Shown piece after piece: positions 11,491 to 22,400 of a DNA stretch of 64,000 bases. Origin of the DNA: Blastobasis lacticolella (lineage: Eukaryota; Arthropoda; Insecta; Lepidoptera; Blastobasidae); contig LR990039.1 of the NCBI GenBank assembly GCA_905147135.1, positions 30,439,708 through 30,503,707 on the forward strand, written 5' to 3'. Position numbers and translations under genes: made by a program. The number at the start of each line of letters is the position of its first letter. Position 1 is the first letter of the stretch. The notes beneath the pieces are model-generated. The model searched no databases, was not told the DNA's origin, and was given only the letters and a program-made list of their open reading frames with translations.

Positions 11491-12119
11491 ATGACTTCGT
11501 TATTTATTGTTACAAATATGCGAGTTTTTGATAGGCAAAATGCTAAACATTTTCAGCGCGCTCGCTCATCAATCATCACGATTATTAATACGATCATATA
11601 CTTTTTAAAAGTCAAGAAGGCGAAAATAATATGTTGGTATATTGGCTAACTTGGGTTAAGTTCTAGACAATTTCTCCGTCCCTAAATAGTCTGTTCACAA
11701 CTAGCCCGATAGTCACGGTTATGACGGTCGTTTATAAGCTGACCCTAAGGGTACTCAAAAATAAAGTACTAAAAGTGAAATACGTTTATTACTTTTACAT
11801 GTATACACATGGCACAACACAATATACATACAAAATCAATACAAAAGTCAAAAGGAACAGGAATTACAGAATTTACAACACTAAAATTAAATTCATTATT
11901 ACATTACATAAATACAAGTACCTACATGTCATTATTTCTACCACGAGGAGATGTGGCCATGCTTTCTGGCCGACTATACCTATTTGTGACGCTAATATAT
12001 CTCCCGCACATTATTTTATCTTAACCATTAAAATTACAGGCTTACATTTTAATTGCAGTAACACAGCCCAAGTCCAAATTTCATTTTAAACCTAATTATT
12101 ACAAACGATGTGGTTACTT
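11491..12119. other. Intergenic / ZCCHC10 3' flank
   Basis: AT-rich sequence, including the presumed 3' UTR of the minus-strand ZCCHC10-like gene. Open frames here are chance. Confidence 0.4.
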
Positions 12120-15100
12120 TTAATTGCCTGAACTTGAGATTGAACTGCTGCTATCCGAGTCCGAGTCAGAACTGCTCGAGTCACTGCTACTGGAGCCGCT
12201 CCCGCTCCCGCTGCTGCTGGAACTGCTGCTGCTTGACGAATCACTGTCCGTGTCGGAGGAGCTCTCACTTGAATCCTCCTCCTTCTTCTTAGAGGACTTC
12301 TTAAGCTTTTTGATTTCGTCCCTATAAACAAAATTACAATATATGAAACTAAAATATTAAATATAATAAGGTCAATGTGTTAGATTGGGTATACTAAGAG
12401 AGTGATGAATGCAGATTTCGTAGATTAAGGGATTAAGTAAGTTTGATTAAGGGGGTACGATTTCCATACTAAATTTATTTAACCATTCTTTCATACATAC
12501 TAACCGTATTTGAATTATGGTTTATATTCTTAGTAAATGTGCGGCAGACTTGCTATAGCAAGTCTTTAAAATAAAACAATTGCAATTATTTAAAATAAAA
12601 TAGTTAAATCGAAAAACCACAATTCGGCACTACATGGCGTGGTTATGTGATTTTATTATTTTTCCTTTTCATTGCTTCGTTTTATGTTATTAACATGTAG
12701 AAATCCGTTTCACTCTCATTTGGATACATTTACTAACGACCAAACATACAAATTGTATGAAACAATTTACCCCCTGGCGGGGATTTCGTTCTATTCATCG
12801 AAACAAAAGAATTGTATACATGTGAAGAGATGAAGATGATGAATACATGTGGGTAGAGCTCGTCTAGTCTAAGATGACGCGCCCCACTACTTAGTTAGTT
12901 GATTTCGATGTGTGAGTGCAAATATTGATAACGACACTTCATCTGTGTGGGAGCCAATGAACGACGCGTGCTCCTACGTTTGAATTTCACCGCCAAGTGA
13001 ATGACCAATTACAACGGCATTTGTATATGTATTGCGTCCATATTTTAAACTTGCTTGTGTGCGTTAATGCGATCGTGGGGCGCGTCATTTTAAATTAGAC
13101 GAGCTCTACATTGGTATTCCAGGCCATAATTCCCATCTAAAAAGATATAGAGGGTAGTTGAAGAACTAAACTAAAAGCATAAGTAGTAATGTGGGTGTAT
13201 TTTAAAAAATCACGAACTACCTACAAGTCAAAGGATTTAAAGTTTATAACTACAATTTCTTATATAAAAATACGTAGATCTATATCTTAACTAAAAGTAT
13301 CGCCAAGAAGATATATGGGATGTGTTTTAATTAGCACTTTTTCGCATTTACGCATCGCTCCGCGTTCCAAAATCGTATTCTATGAGTAACGCTTCAGTTC
13401 CAATTTGGTCTGTCTGTGCAAAACAGACAAAAGTTGTGAACAGTCCTCACTGGATTGTTAAAGCAGTTTTATTCCTTTGTTCCCACCTGTTCTATTGAAT
13501 AGTTCTACGGTAGAACTAGTGGTATTTTGTTTTCTCATTAGTCCTAGGCTTTTAAATAATAGAACAAGCGGAACTCTTAAGTCTCACCTGTTCTACTGAA
13601 CAATTTTATGGTAGAACTAGTGGTATTGTTTTTCTCACTAGTCCTTCGATTTCAAATAATAAAACTAGTGCAACTCTTTTCTCTCACTTGTTCTATTGGA
13701 TATTTTTATGATAGAAGTTTTATTCTCACTAGCACTAGGGAAGGCGATTGCCCAACAGTGGGATATATTGAGCTTATAAAAAAAGACTACTATTTGTTGT
13801 ATTCTCAAAATATTAGTTGCCATTCAGATATTTGCGAATGAATTAAATGGAATACAATGGAATATGCATAATTTGGTTGCTTTGACATGAACGCATTCAT
13901 GACCAACTTTAAAAAAATAATAATTTTCATCATTTCTGAGGGTAGTTCATTAATAAATGTGTTAGGTAATAAATCTGACGAAATTAAAATCTACCAGTTT
14001 GTCGTTTTCTTACAAACAGTATAGTCAAAATGAGTAGTGATGATTTACAAATTATTACCAGAGGCCGGGGGAAAGTTTTGCTTTCATCTGGGTATCAGTT
14101 TTACCGACAACAAGTCTATAAAAGTGGTAAATCTATTTGGACGTGCAAAAATTATAGTGATAAAAAATGTGTTGGATCCGTAACACTAAATCAGGTAAGT
14201 AGGAACTCTTAATATTTATTTCTGCATTCAAATATAATATTAGATATTAATGCTAGGATCTGGGAAGAAAAACTTGTGTCAATCGGATTATTAGTATGGG
14301 GATGTCGATTTTATTTTGAGGTTTTGGGTGGGCTTGATGAACAAGATGACGTATGTATTATGTATATCTTTGCAGACATAAGCATCGCGTTCATGTTTAC
14401 TTCCTAAATGACTTCTAACATACTGTAGACTAAAACACGCATACTTATGTAACTAGGTTGTAAGTGGTTTTCAAAACGAATTTACTATTTTATCAATCTC
14501 CTCTTTAGATATTTTACTTTGCATAAATTAATTTGAAATACTCATGTACCTTCTTTTTAAAAGTAGGTAGTACCGTGTCGTATCTCTCTCGGCAGAGCGT
14601 CCCATAGGTGGGCAGATTGAACAATAAATGATTCCCTGTAACACCCTGATCGAGAAAAGGGGGCTCTAAGAAGGTTATCAGACTTCGACCGGAGACCACG
14701 ATCATGATCCGCGCCCAAAAACCGGAACCTCTCCGACAAATGGTCAGGTGCGAGGCAATTTATAACATTATAGGTCAGCGAGAGCGCGCTTGCGTATCTT
14801 CGCAATCTGACCGGAAGCCACCTCAACTGTGCCCGGAAACCGGAGACATAGTCGAACTTGCGCAGACCGAAAAGAAAACGTAAACAGAGGTTTTGCAGAC
14901 GCTGCATTTTATTTAGGAGATCCTCATTGAGGTCTAGGTAACAGATATCTGCATAGTCCAGGATCGGAAGAAGCAGTGCCTGCGCAAGCTCGACTTTGAT
15001 TTTAACTGGTAGGAGATTCCTACACCGTCTCAATATTAGCCTTCTCAATAAAATTCCTCTTATTTTTGTAATGTCTTTTTGATGAAATAAAAACACTTAA

Positions 15101-16833
15101 CTTGATTGATTATTGTCTTTCATCATTTACATATTACTAACTCGCTCCGCTAGCCTAAAATCGAAAAATTTTGATGGGATTTACTTGACCTGATGGAATA
15201 AAATCAGTTAAAAATCATCGTAAAATACTCTGAAAGTATGTTGCTGCTAAGGAAGCATTGATTTATGCTAAATGGTCTGATATAGAATATTACATTCTAA
15301 ACAAGATAACTCTACATAAGACTACCTACCTACATTGTAAATGTTTTCGTTTGATAGATTGACAAAAAGATTCAACTTCTAAAATTTGAATTCATTGTTA
15401 TGATTATTTAAAATGAATAAATTATTAAGAGGAATTTATTTGAAAAAAAGAAAAGAACTGTTTCTTTGTGTAGAAGGTATGTGGGATGAAGATTCAAATT
15501 TAGTAAATACTTTATTAAAAGCATAAATATTAATAATTTTACAATAATAATGTTGATATACATAGATAAGTTACGAGTGTTGGTAGCCGGGTGCTTGAGT
15601 ATCCAACTAAGCTAGAGGTACCGGGTTCGAATCCCACTGTAACCATGTACAAATGACTCTTTTCTGAGTTATGTACATCATTGCATACTAACGGATGCTC
15701 TTACAGAAGTGAAACCTGCAAATTCAAGCAACTGAATTTGTAACCATGATCCAGTCTGGTCAGGTTCCCCTGGTAACAGAGTCACAGAGGTCAGATGGTA
15801 ATCGCTCCACTGTACTTACCTGATCACCAAATTCTAGATAATGGTCAAGGAGGACCCCGGGCCCTCGTTCTTGATAGCACATCCGGGATTAACTCCAAGA
15901 TGATTATTATTATTTATTATACATAGATAAGTTTGATTTATTCTTTTAAAGGCAGTATCTTAATTACCCGGATAGTGTAAAGTAACATGAATAATTGCAT
16001 GCCCTACATGTAGGTACTTACAAATAAAAGTTACTTTTTAATAAAATGTGGGTGGTTTGTTCAGTACTAGCTACCAAGCTCATTAAACATTACTTTATAT
16101 GTTGTATCATTTTCTACTTAATTAATGAACATCAAAGACCAAGCGACGTGGGCCAAGAGGAGTAGGATAGTAGGATAGGCCAGGTCCTCGCATGCCGCAC
16201 GGGAACGCAACTGGGTCATGACGCCAAGACAATGATGATGGGTATACTTGGCTGCGCTCAACAATGCGCTGGATACTGTGGAGATGCAGAAGGTTGTCTA
16301 TATGTTGGTAACATTCAAGACTCTCAAAGTGTTTTATCAGCGTAGATCTTGGTAGATATCAGGAAAGGGGTCTGTCTCGCAGGAGACCTAAGGTATGGAT
16401 TGACATTGCCGAGACAAATACGAGAGCTCACGGCATGTAAGGATGCCGAAGATCAGGCGAAGTGGAGAATAAAAAGTAGGCACCCTTTACCCTAGCAACC
16501 GAGTATCAATATGCTCAGATGATGATAACTTACTTCAACATGTTGGGGTCCAATTTGACCGCTTTGTTCGTCAAATGTCGTTTCATAATAGTAGTCCTTG
16601 ATGGGCGTATGCTTATCTTCCTTGGATTTGTGCATTGATAGCTCCAGTGGCCGTGCTTCAGACACTTTTGGCATCTGACTCCCGCCGGGTACGCTTCCGC
16701 CGACTTCGACACCCTAAAAGACAAGAAGGCGTATTATACTATAGAATATTATTTTATTATTAGTGTTATTGTGAAAAAATAATAATAATTTCTAGACTTA
16801 CTTATCCGAATTTGTTTTTGTATTGTGGGGCAT
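12120..16833 (-). CDS. ZCCHC10: ZCCHC10-like zinc-knuckle protein
   Basis: Complement of three coding exons: 16833-16802 (start ATG), 16713-16534 and 12321-12120 (TAA). They total 414 nt and 137 residues, with GT-AG borders and matching phases (2, 2). The protein starts MPHNTKTNSDK. Exon 2 carries the CCHC knuckle RCQKCLKHGHWSYQC (CxxCxxxxHxxxxC) followed by a basic RPSRT motif, and exon 3 is a short Lys-rich stretch followed by a long Ser/Asp/Gly tail (SSSESSSDTDSD style) ending SSGN. This order (knuckle, RPSRT, Lys-rich stretch, Ser-rich tail) is that of ZCCHC10, a small nuclear protein of poorly known function. Intron 2 is 4.2 kb and full of repeats. Confidence 0.87.
12853..13109. mobile_element. 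MITE with about 36-bp terminal inverted repeats
   Basis: GTAGAGCTCGTCTAGTCTAA and ATGACGCGCCCCAC at the left are matched inversely at the right (GTGGGGCGCGTCAT, then TTAGACGAGCTCTAC). The 257-bp element has no coding capacity. A target site duplication is not clear. Located in ZCCHC10 intron 2. Confidence 0.88.
13484..13760. repeat. Three degenerate copies of a ~100-bp tandem repeat
   Basis: CACCTGTTCTATTGAA begins at 13484, with variants at 13585 and 13685. Each unit also holds a GGTAGAACTAGTGGTATT-like and a CTCACTAGTCCT-like word. The third unit is the most diverged. Confidence 0.85.
14030..14194 (+). CDS. FLYWCH-type zinc finger exon (orphan)
   Basis: ATG at 14030 opens a 55-residue exon ending at a strong donor (CAG then GTAAGT at 14195). 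It shows FLYWCH hallmarks: RGRGKVLLSSGYQFYR, then WTCKNYSDKKC, lacking the final His pair, which would lie in the next exon. It is antisense to the host gene, inside ZCCHC10 intron 2. No partner exon was found nearby, so it may be an exon of a small gene, a relic, or the N-terminus of a MULE-type transposase, a class often fused to FLYWCH in insects. Confidence 0.6.
14514..15096 (-). pseudogene. Jockey/CR1-like reverse transcriptase C-terminus relic
   Basis: The minus strand reads LLPILDYADICYLDL, MQRLQNLCLRFLFGLRK, WLPVRLRRYASALSL and LWDALPREIRH, the typical C-terminal segment of Jockey/CR1-type RTs. The frame shifts near 14560, beyond which FKKKVHEYFKLI continues the match. Catalytic RT motifs are absent. 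Confidence 0.85.
15579..15914 (+). mobile_element. SINE family A, near full-length copy
   Basis: The tRNA-like head (TAGCCGGGTGCTTGAGTAT, then box-B-like GGTTCGAATCCCACTG) is followed by the body (ACCATGATCCAGTCTGG, GGTTCCCCTGGTAACAGAG) and the tail CAAGGAGGACCCCGGGCCCT ending in AAGATGATTATTATTATT. Confidence 0.88.
16141..16500 (+). mobile_element. RTE-like LINE remnants
   Basis: 16141-16245 resembles the tail of the LINE at 11360-11490 (CCAAGAGGAGTAGGA, TCATGACGCCAAGACAATGA). 16250-16500 carries a second, decayed RT C-terminal tail (GTCTCGCAGGAGACCTAAGG and GGATGCCGAAGATCAGGCGA). It ends about 30 bp before ZCCHC10 exon 2, so it occupies the intron next to the donor. Confidence 0.6.
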
Positions 16834-17463
16834 TTTGTTGAGCTAAAGGTTTCACCTTAGTTTTGTCTTAATATTCGCAGAGATCCTTCGTTACTTCCTC
16901 AATTTAGTAAGATTTAATACGTTTCTCTTTCGACTCGTGCTCGTGACGAATAAGTAAGTAAACCTACATTACCAATCTACCTACAAAAAGAAAAATATTG
17001 TATTCGAAAATACATAAATCGCAAATTCTCGAACTAGTCACAAATTACGACAGAAAAAACACGAAGAAAACACAATATACCACAGAATACTACTCTACAA
17101 TACCACGGACTATAATTTGTCAAATAATTTTGACAATTTACAGTAGTGATGGGGTAGTGTAAAATCGTTAATGAATCTATTCGATTTTCATTCTCATAGA
17201 ACTAGGAATCGATAGTTGCATGGTTATTCAGTACGTGTTATATAAAATAAACTATTTATTTTCTTTTGAATTAATAATTTATTAATACGACATTAAAAAC
17301 CCCTCCCTAACGACGATTTTGGCACGTACGTATTTTTATTCGGTAGGTCAGCCTATTCCGTAGAATACGCGCGAGTCGAAATGGTTGTTGTGAAAGGACT
17401 CTTAGAGTGAAATCCAAACAAGGAATAAGAGTTATAGTTGCAAAAAATAATTTAATTGTCTAA

Positions 17464-17635
17464 GAGCCGATTTTTCAATCCTCAGATAAAGTTTATCTGC
17501 CCGATAAAGTAATACACTGCCAAATTAAAACAACTATAATCCTTTACAACTATGAAGTAATTATACAATTTTATTTTAGTTGCATAATAACTTATCAGAC
17601 TGATATGTTTTATATGAGGATTGAACAATCGGCCC
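17464..17635. mobile_element. 172-bp MITE with TAA target site duplication
   Basis: TAA at 17461-17463 and 17636-17638 flank inverted ends GAGCCGATTTTTCAATCCTC and (inverse) GGGCCGATTGTTCAATCCTC. The 3-bp TAA duplication and short size fit a PIF/Harbinger-type non-autonomous element. Confidence 0.88.
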
Positions 17636-17878
17636 TAAATGTTAGATTATTTTATTTGAATAACAATAAAATTTTCGATTGTCTGTTGTTATTCGTGATT
17701 CATGGCACTACATTAAAGGGGCGGGGCCTGTCTATGAAGTACGATATTAACCGTAGTATATTTTACCGAAATAAAACACGAAACTTCATGGGCGTGCGCC
17801 AAAGACCGACAATTAGTAAGCTGTCAAAATTATAATCCTATATTAGACAAAGCATAAGTTTATGGCTCTGGATTCTGC

Positions 17879-19179
17879 CAGCGTTACCAGTTTAGCATTT
17901 TATATGCTAAATTTAGCAGATTTTTTTTCTATTTAGTATATTGTTTTGTCGTTTAGCATATAGCATAGTTTTTAGCATATTAACTTAAAATGAGATTGAA
18001 AAAAAAAGTGAAACGAACGACGACTTTAGTTTCATATTAAAAAAAATCCTCATTAGTAAATTGTTTTGCAGGTGGGTACCATAGATAGACAAACAAAACT
18101 ACTTCTTATCCTCTTCTCTTTAGGAATGAGGGAGAAAGAACAACTTTAATCAAATCGTTACCGTTTACCGAATATTTGAGCAAGCGTAGCGAGCTCGTTA
18201 GCTCGGAATTTTAGGTTTTGAAAGATTATAAAAAAGCCGTAGGAAATAAATGAGCGAGAGATGCGAGCTCGATATTTTTGACATTTTTGTTTTAAAAAGC
18301 TGGTGTGATTGATAAAAGTAATAAAATAATTGAGCGAGCGCAGCGAGCTTGAAATTTCTGGCCTTTTGGTACAGTTACGTTCTAGTTACACTACTGACGG
18401 CGAGTCTCAAACAGGGCAAATACTGTTGGATACGACTTTGTGCCGTTCGCTGCAGAGACTGCGCGGGGGCCCGCGGTGCTCGAATCAGCATAAAAAACTG
18501 TATCAGGAGTTGGGGTGTCGGTTGAGGCGTAGGGTCCCAAGATCTGGACACTTTTTGGATCGCCAAATATCACTGGGCGGGGATCGGGGATACATTTGAC
18601 TATATTATACACTGGTGGACTGAAAAATTTTCATTGTAATTTAATTTATTTGTAATAAAATGTGGTTGTCATTTGAAATGGCTAAGTGTCCTCCTTTCAG
18701 AATTCGACGTTTAGTTTAAAAAATGCGATACAAGATTAAAAAGAGCAGAAGTTAGGTAACCAACCTAGAGTCCACCACTACACAATATATATCTACACTC
18801 CTTTGCTTAAAAATTTTGTAGGAATTCACAACGGTTGTATTTTATTTGAATTTATTTTTGGGTGTATTTTTTGTGTCCAGCCCAGAATTTCGAAATGGTA
18901 CATCTTGGGGTGGGCACCAGACCATTCTGGGGTCCCCCCTCCCCCTTCCTACGCCTATGGTGACGAGATTAATATTTTTTGTGAAATATTGTTGTCAAAT
19001 GTTTAAAACTTGGTTTGTAAAGTTTATTTTATACCTCAATATGTTGTATATTTATAATAACTGATTAAAATTTTACAGTAATTCGGCATATGACACGTTA
19101 TTAAAAAAAATTAGCATATTTTTGTCATGTTTTTAAAAGCAGTTTAGCACATTTCGTGTTAGCCTAGTTGGCAACACTG
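17879..19179. mobile_element. hAT-like non-autonomous element with 8-bp duplication
   Basis: The left end CAGCGTTACCAG and the inverse of the right end, CAGTGTTGCCAACT, are short imperfect TIRs of hAT type. They are flanked by GATTCTGC (17871-17878) and GATACTGC (19180-19187), an 8-bp duplication with one mismatch. The 1.3-kb interior has no transposase. It contains AT-rich TTTAGCATAT-like repeats near both ends, GAGCGAGCGCAGCGAGCTT-type motifs near 18180-18350, and a copy of the GGGGTGGGCACCAGACC repeat at 18900-18960. Confidence 0.72.
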
Positions 19180-19477
19180 GATACTGCGATTCCACCCCGT
19201 GGTGTAGTAAATCTGTGGTGATATCACTTTCAGCACATTGAAATTGCGGTTTGTGTGACAAATTGTGTTCAATTTGATATAAGGCACATAGTGCAGTCAT
19301 TTATCTCCACAGAGAAAAATTAATATATTCAATTTCTCTCTGCCGAAGGCATAAACCACCAGCAGTTGAAACTCGGCTGTGATAATTTGTGTGTGTTCGC
19401 GGATCAAGGAAAGAGTGCCTGAGGCAATGTAAAGCAACAGCAGCAAATACTTTGTGTGTACAATTATATGCTTCAAA

Positions 19478-22400
19478 ATGTCTTCATTTATTAATAATAG
19501 AAATGATAGCATAGTGAGTGTCGACGAATCTTGCATGAATGACAATATAACATTCTATAAAATAACTGTGAAAGTGGGCTGTGTGCAGTGGCACGTATTG
19601 CATCGGTACAGTGATTTCGTAGATCTTCACCAAAAGCTTGTTTCCGACCATGGAGTGGCCAAGGACTTGCTGCCCCCGAAGAAAATAATCAGAAACAAAA
19701 CACCAAAATTCATAGAACAGAGACGTGAGGCTCTAAATGAATACCTTAAAAATGTGTTCAATTACCTGAAACTAAGCATGCCTTCAGATTTTGCTCATTT
19801 TTTGGACTTTCATGTGTATGATATTTTTTTCTTGTTACAAAGTTTAGCAAAGAAATTCTTCCTTGAAGGTGATAAAATATTACAAAATGAAAAGTCACAT
19901 TCATTCAGCCCTCTCGAGGTGTGTATTATAAGATTTTTTATGTGCAATTCTTGTGCCAGATCCACCCACAATACTTGTTATAAGTAGTGTGGTAATGGTA
20001 CTTGTAAAACACACCACAATTATTTTATTTTATTTCAGTTACATGCAATAAGTGAGAGGCTCAAAATGGCATGCCCACCTACAGAAAAACAAGACCAAAT
20101 GTATGATTTTAGTCACGTCTTAGACTTTTGCTCCCAGCTCAGGTCACTGAACATTGAAGGCAGTTATGAACACCTTGGCACCAGCAATTTGGTACCAAAT
20201 GAATTACACTTTGATTTGCTACCATTCAAGTCACTTCTCGATTTGAAGATTCTTGGTGTACCGTTGCCCTGCATACAGAGTGTTGGTAAGTTGTGTACTT
20301 ACTATTAGATTAGTAAAAAATAACCATATTAATGGCTGTGTTGAACCTCTTATGTTCTTGCACATCACTGTAATGACAAATTCATGAAATATGTATCACA
20401 AGTATAGTGAACTTGATAGTAGACAGATGCCATAGTAAAAATGTATGATGTTTCTGTATATATGTTATAAATTATAATATTGTAACTAGCAATAGTTTTG
20501 TTTCATGTAGGAAAATGTAGGATTTGTGAAGTGTGTTGACAGTATAATTGAAAACATATGTTTAAGTTACTGTTTGTATTGCAGGCACTCTGCGTGAGAC
20601 TCTAGTGAGCCTCTCAGTGCTGATTGCGAGTGTTGTTTCCCTCAATGAGTTCCTGTTAGTGGACATACTGCATAAGGACCCATCCAGTATTGCTGATACA
20701 GTTGTGAGTGTATTTTAACTACCATACCCTATACAGTGCCTAAAGTGAACGGAATTCTCCTATTAGTGCTAATTCAAAGTGGGCAGGATTCTCTTGGCTG
20801 TATTACACCAAAATAGCTTTAGCATTAATGACATGAACCCTGCAGATTGTTACTGAAGTTACTGAAACATGGTGCAGGTGTAGCCTAGGACAAATAGAGC
20901 AGGTGAAGGCCTGGTCCCACCAGATCCGACAGCGAGTGGGGGGGGGAAAGGCGAGATACGCTCACAAAGCTCCACAAAAAAAAAATCCTTTTAATTTTTT
21001 GTTTGCGGAGTTTGATGCATGGCCAATATAACATATTCGAATCAGCAGAAAGTCTGTATGTGACTGTTGTGGACAACTTGTGTATATGATGAGGTGTTCA
21101 GGTCTTTTTTAGAGGGTGTTGGCCATTTCTATGTCAACTCAATCAAGCTGCAATCTCTACTCTCTACTCTTCCACTCTGGCCAATGCGGCTGCTGGGGTC
21201 TGCTCCAGCTGTGAACTGTTCGGAGGATGATATACATCACAGGATGCTTTTGAAATGATCCTAGAAGGCATATGTGTTGGTGACAGCGTAGAGGAACTGA
21301 TAGGCGCTTAGAGCCTCATTAATGTCCTAATTAAAAGTAGGGTACTACTTACAGAAAAATATTATTTTTGTATAAAAATTTAATACGAAAATTTCAAATA
21401 TGAATTCAATGAAAATTACATCAAACTCAGTCTTTTGTGATATGAGCAGCAGCGGGAGCATACTCCGACAACCACCCCTTCCGCCACCCATGGTCGGATA
21501 TGGTGAGGCCAGGCCTTAATCTGCTCATTTTGTCCTAGGCTACATTGGTACCAATATTCATGCTACGGTTATAATATGTAGGGTCACCATACTATACCAT
21601 AATATCATTACTGCTCCAGCTAAAACCAAAACTCATAGCCATTGAGAATCTGACTTTCTAGTGAAAATAATTGTTATAAATGCCATAATTGCTTGTTGCC
21701 TTGCCATTTAGTGTTATGCAATTTAACATATTTAGCATTGTAATTTTTGGCATGAAACATTTATTTTCTTTAATTAAAAAGGTTAATAATAATAATCTTT
21801 ACGCGAGGGTCCGGGGTCCGCTTGACTATGATAAATAATTTGGCCAATCAGGTAATTACTGTGGATCGACTGTCATCTGACCTCCGTTACTCTGTTAACA
21901 GGGGACCCTGACCAGATTAAATCATGAATACACCATTCAGTCGCCTGAACGTGCAGGTTTCATCACGAAGTTCCTTCACCACGGCACTGGCAGTCGAACT
22001 CGGTACCTCTCGTTTAAGAGTAGGACCCCTTCTTAGCCATTAGGTCCTTAGATTGTTTGAAAATACTATTGAAACCGGTAGATTAAGTCGTGATCACGTT
22101 TTAAGAAAACGGATTAGCTAAATTATTGCCAAATAGATTTTTGGGGACGTGTATGGTAGGTGCAGTAGGGTAAGGATAGGGTAGGGTAGGAGTAGAATAG
22201 AGTACTGATTATTTTATTATTCTTCCAAAAGATTTCGGTCATGGCGACCACTTCGACCCTTAATCGAATCGAATCGATCGAAGATGACTTACATAGTCAA
22301 TCTTAGCGGCAAACTCCCGTGCGCAATGCGGGCACGTCAATTTGTATTTACAAAATTATATGTAATGGCTGCGAGTGTACGGGGGAATTCAACTGGTCGC

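Noticed and set aside
12092..12331. Arg/Ala-rich minus-strand frame and Leu/Ser-rich plus-strand frames
   Set aside because: Alternative frames of the Ser-rich ZCCHC10 last exon.
20885..21258. Extra nischarin exon inside intron 3
   Set aside because: The frames lie within a TIR element and have no LRR or PX similarity.
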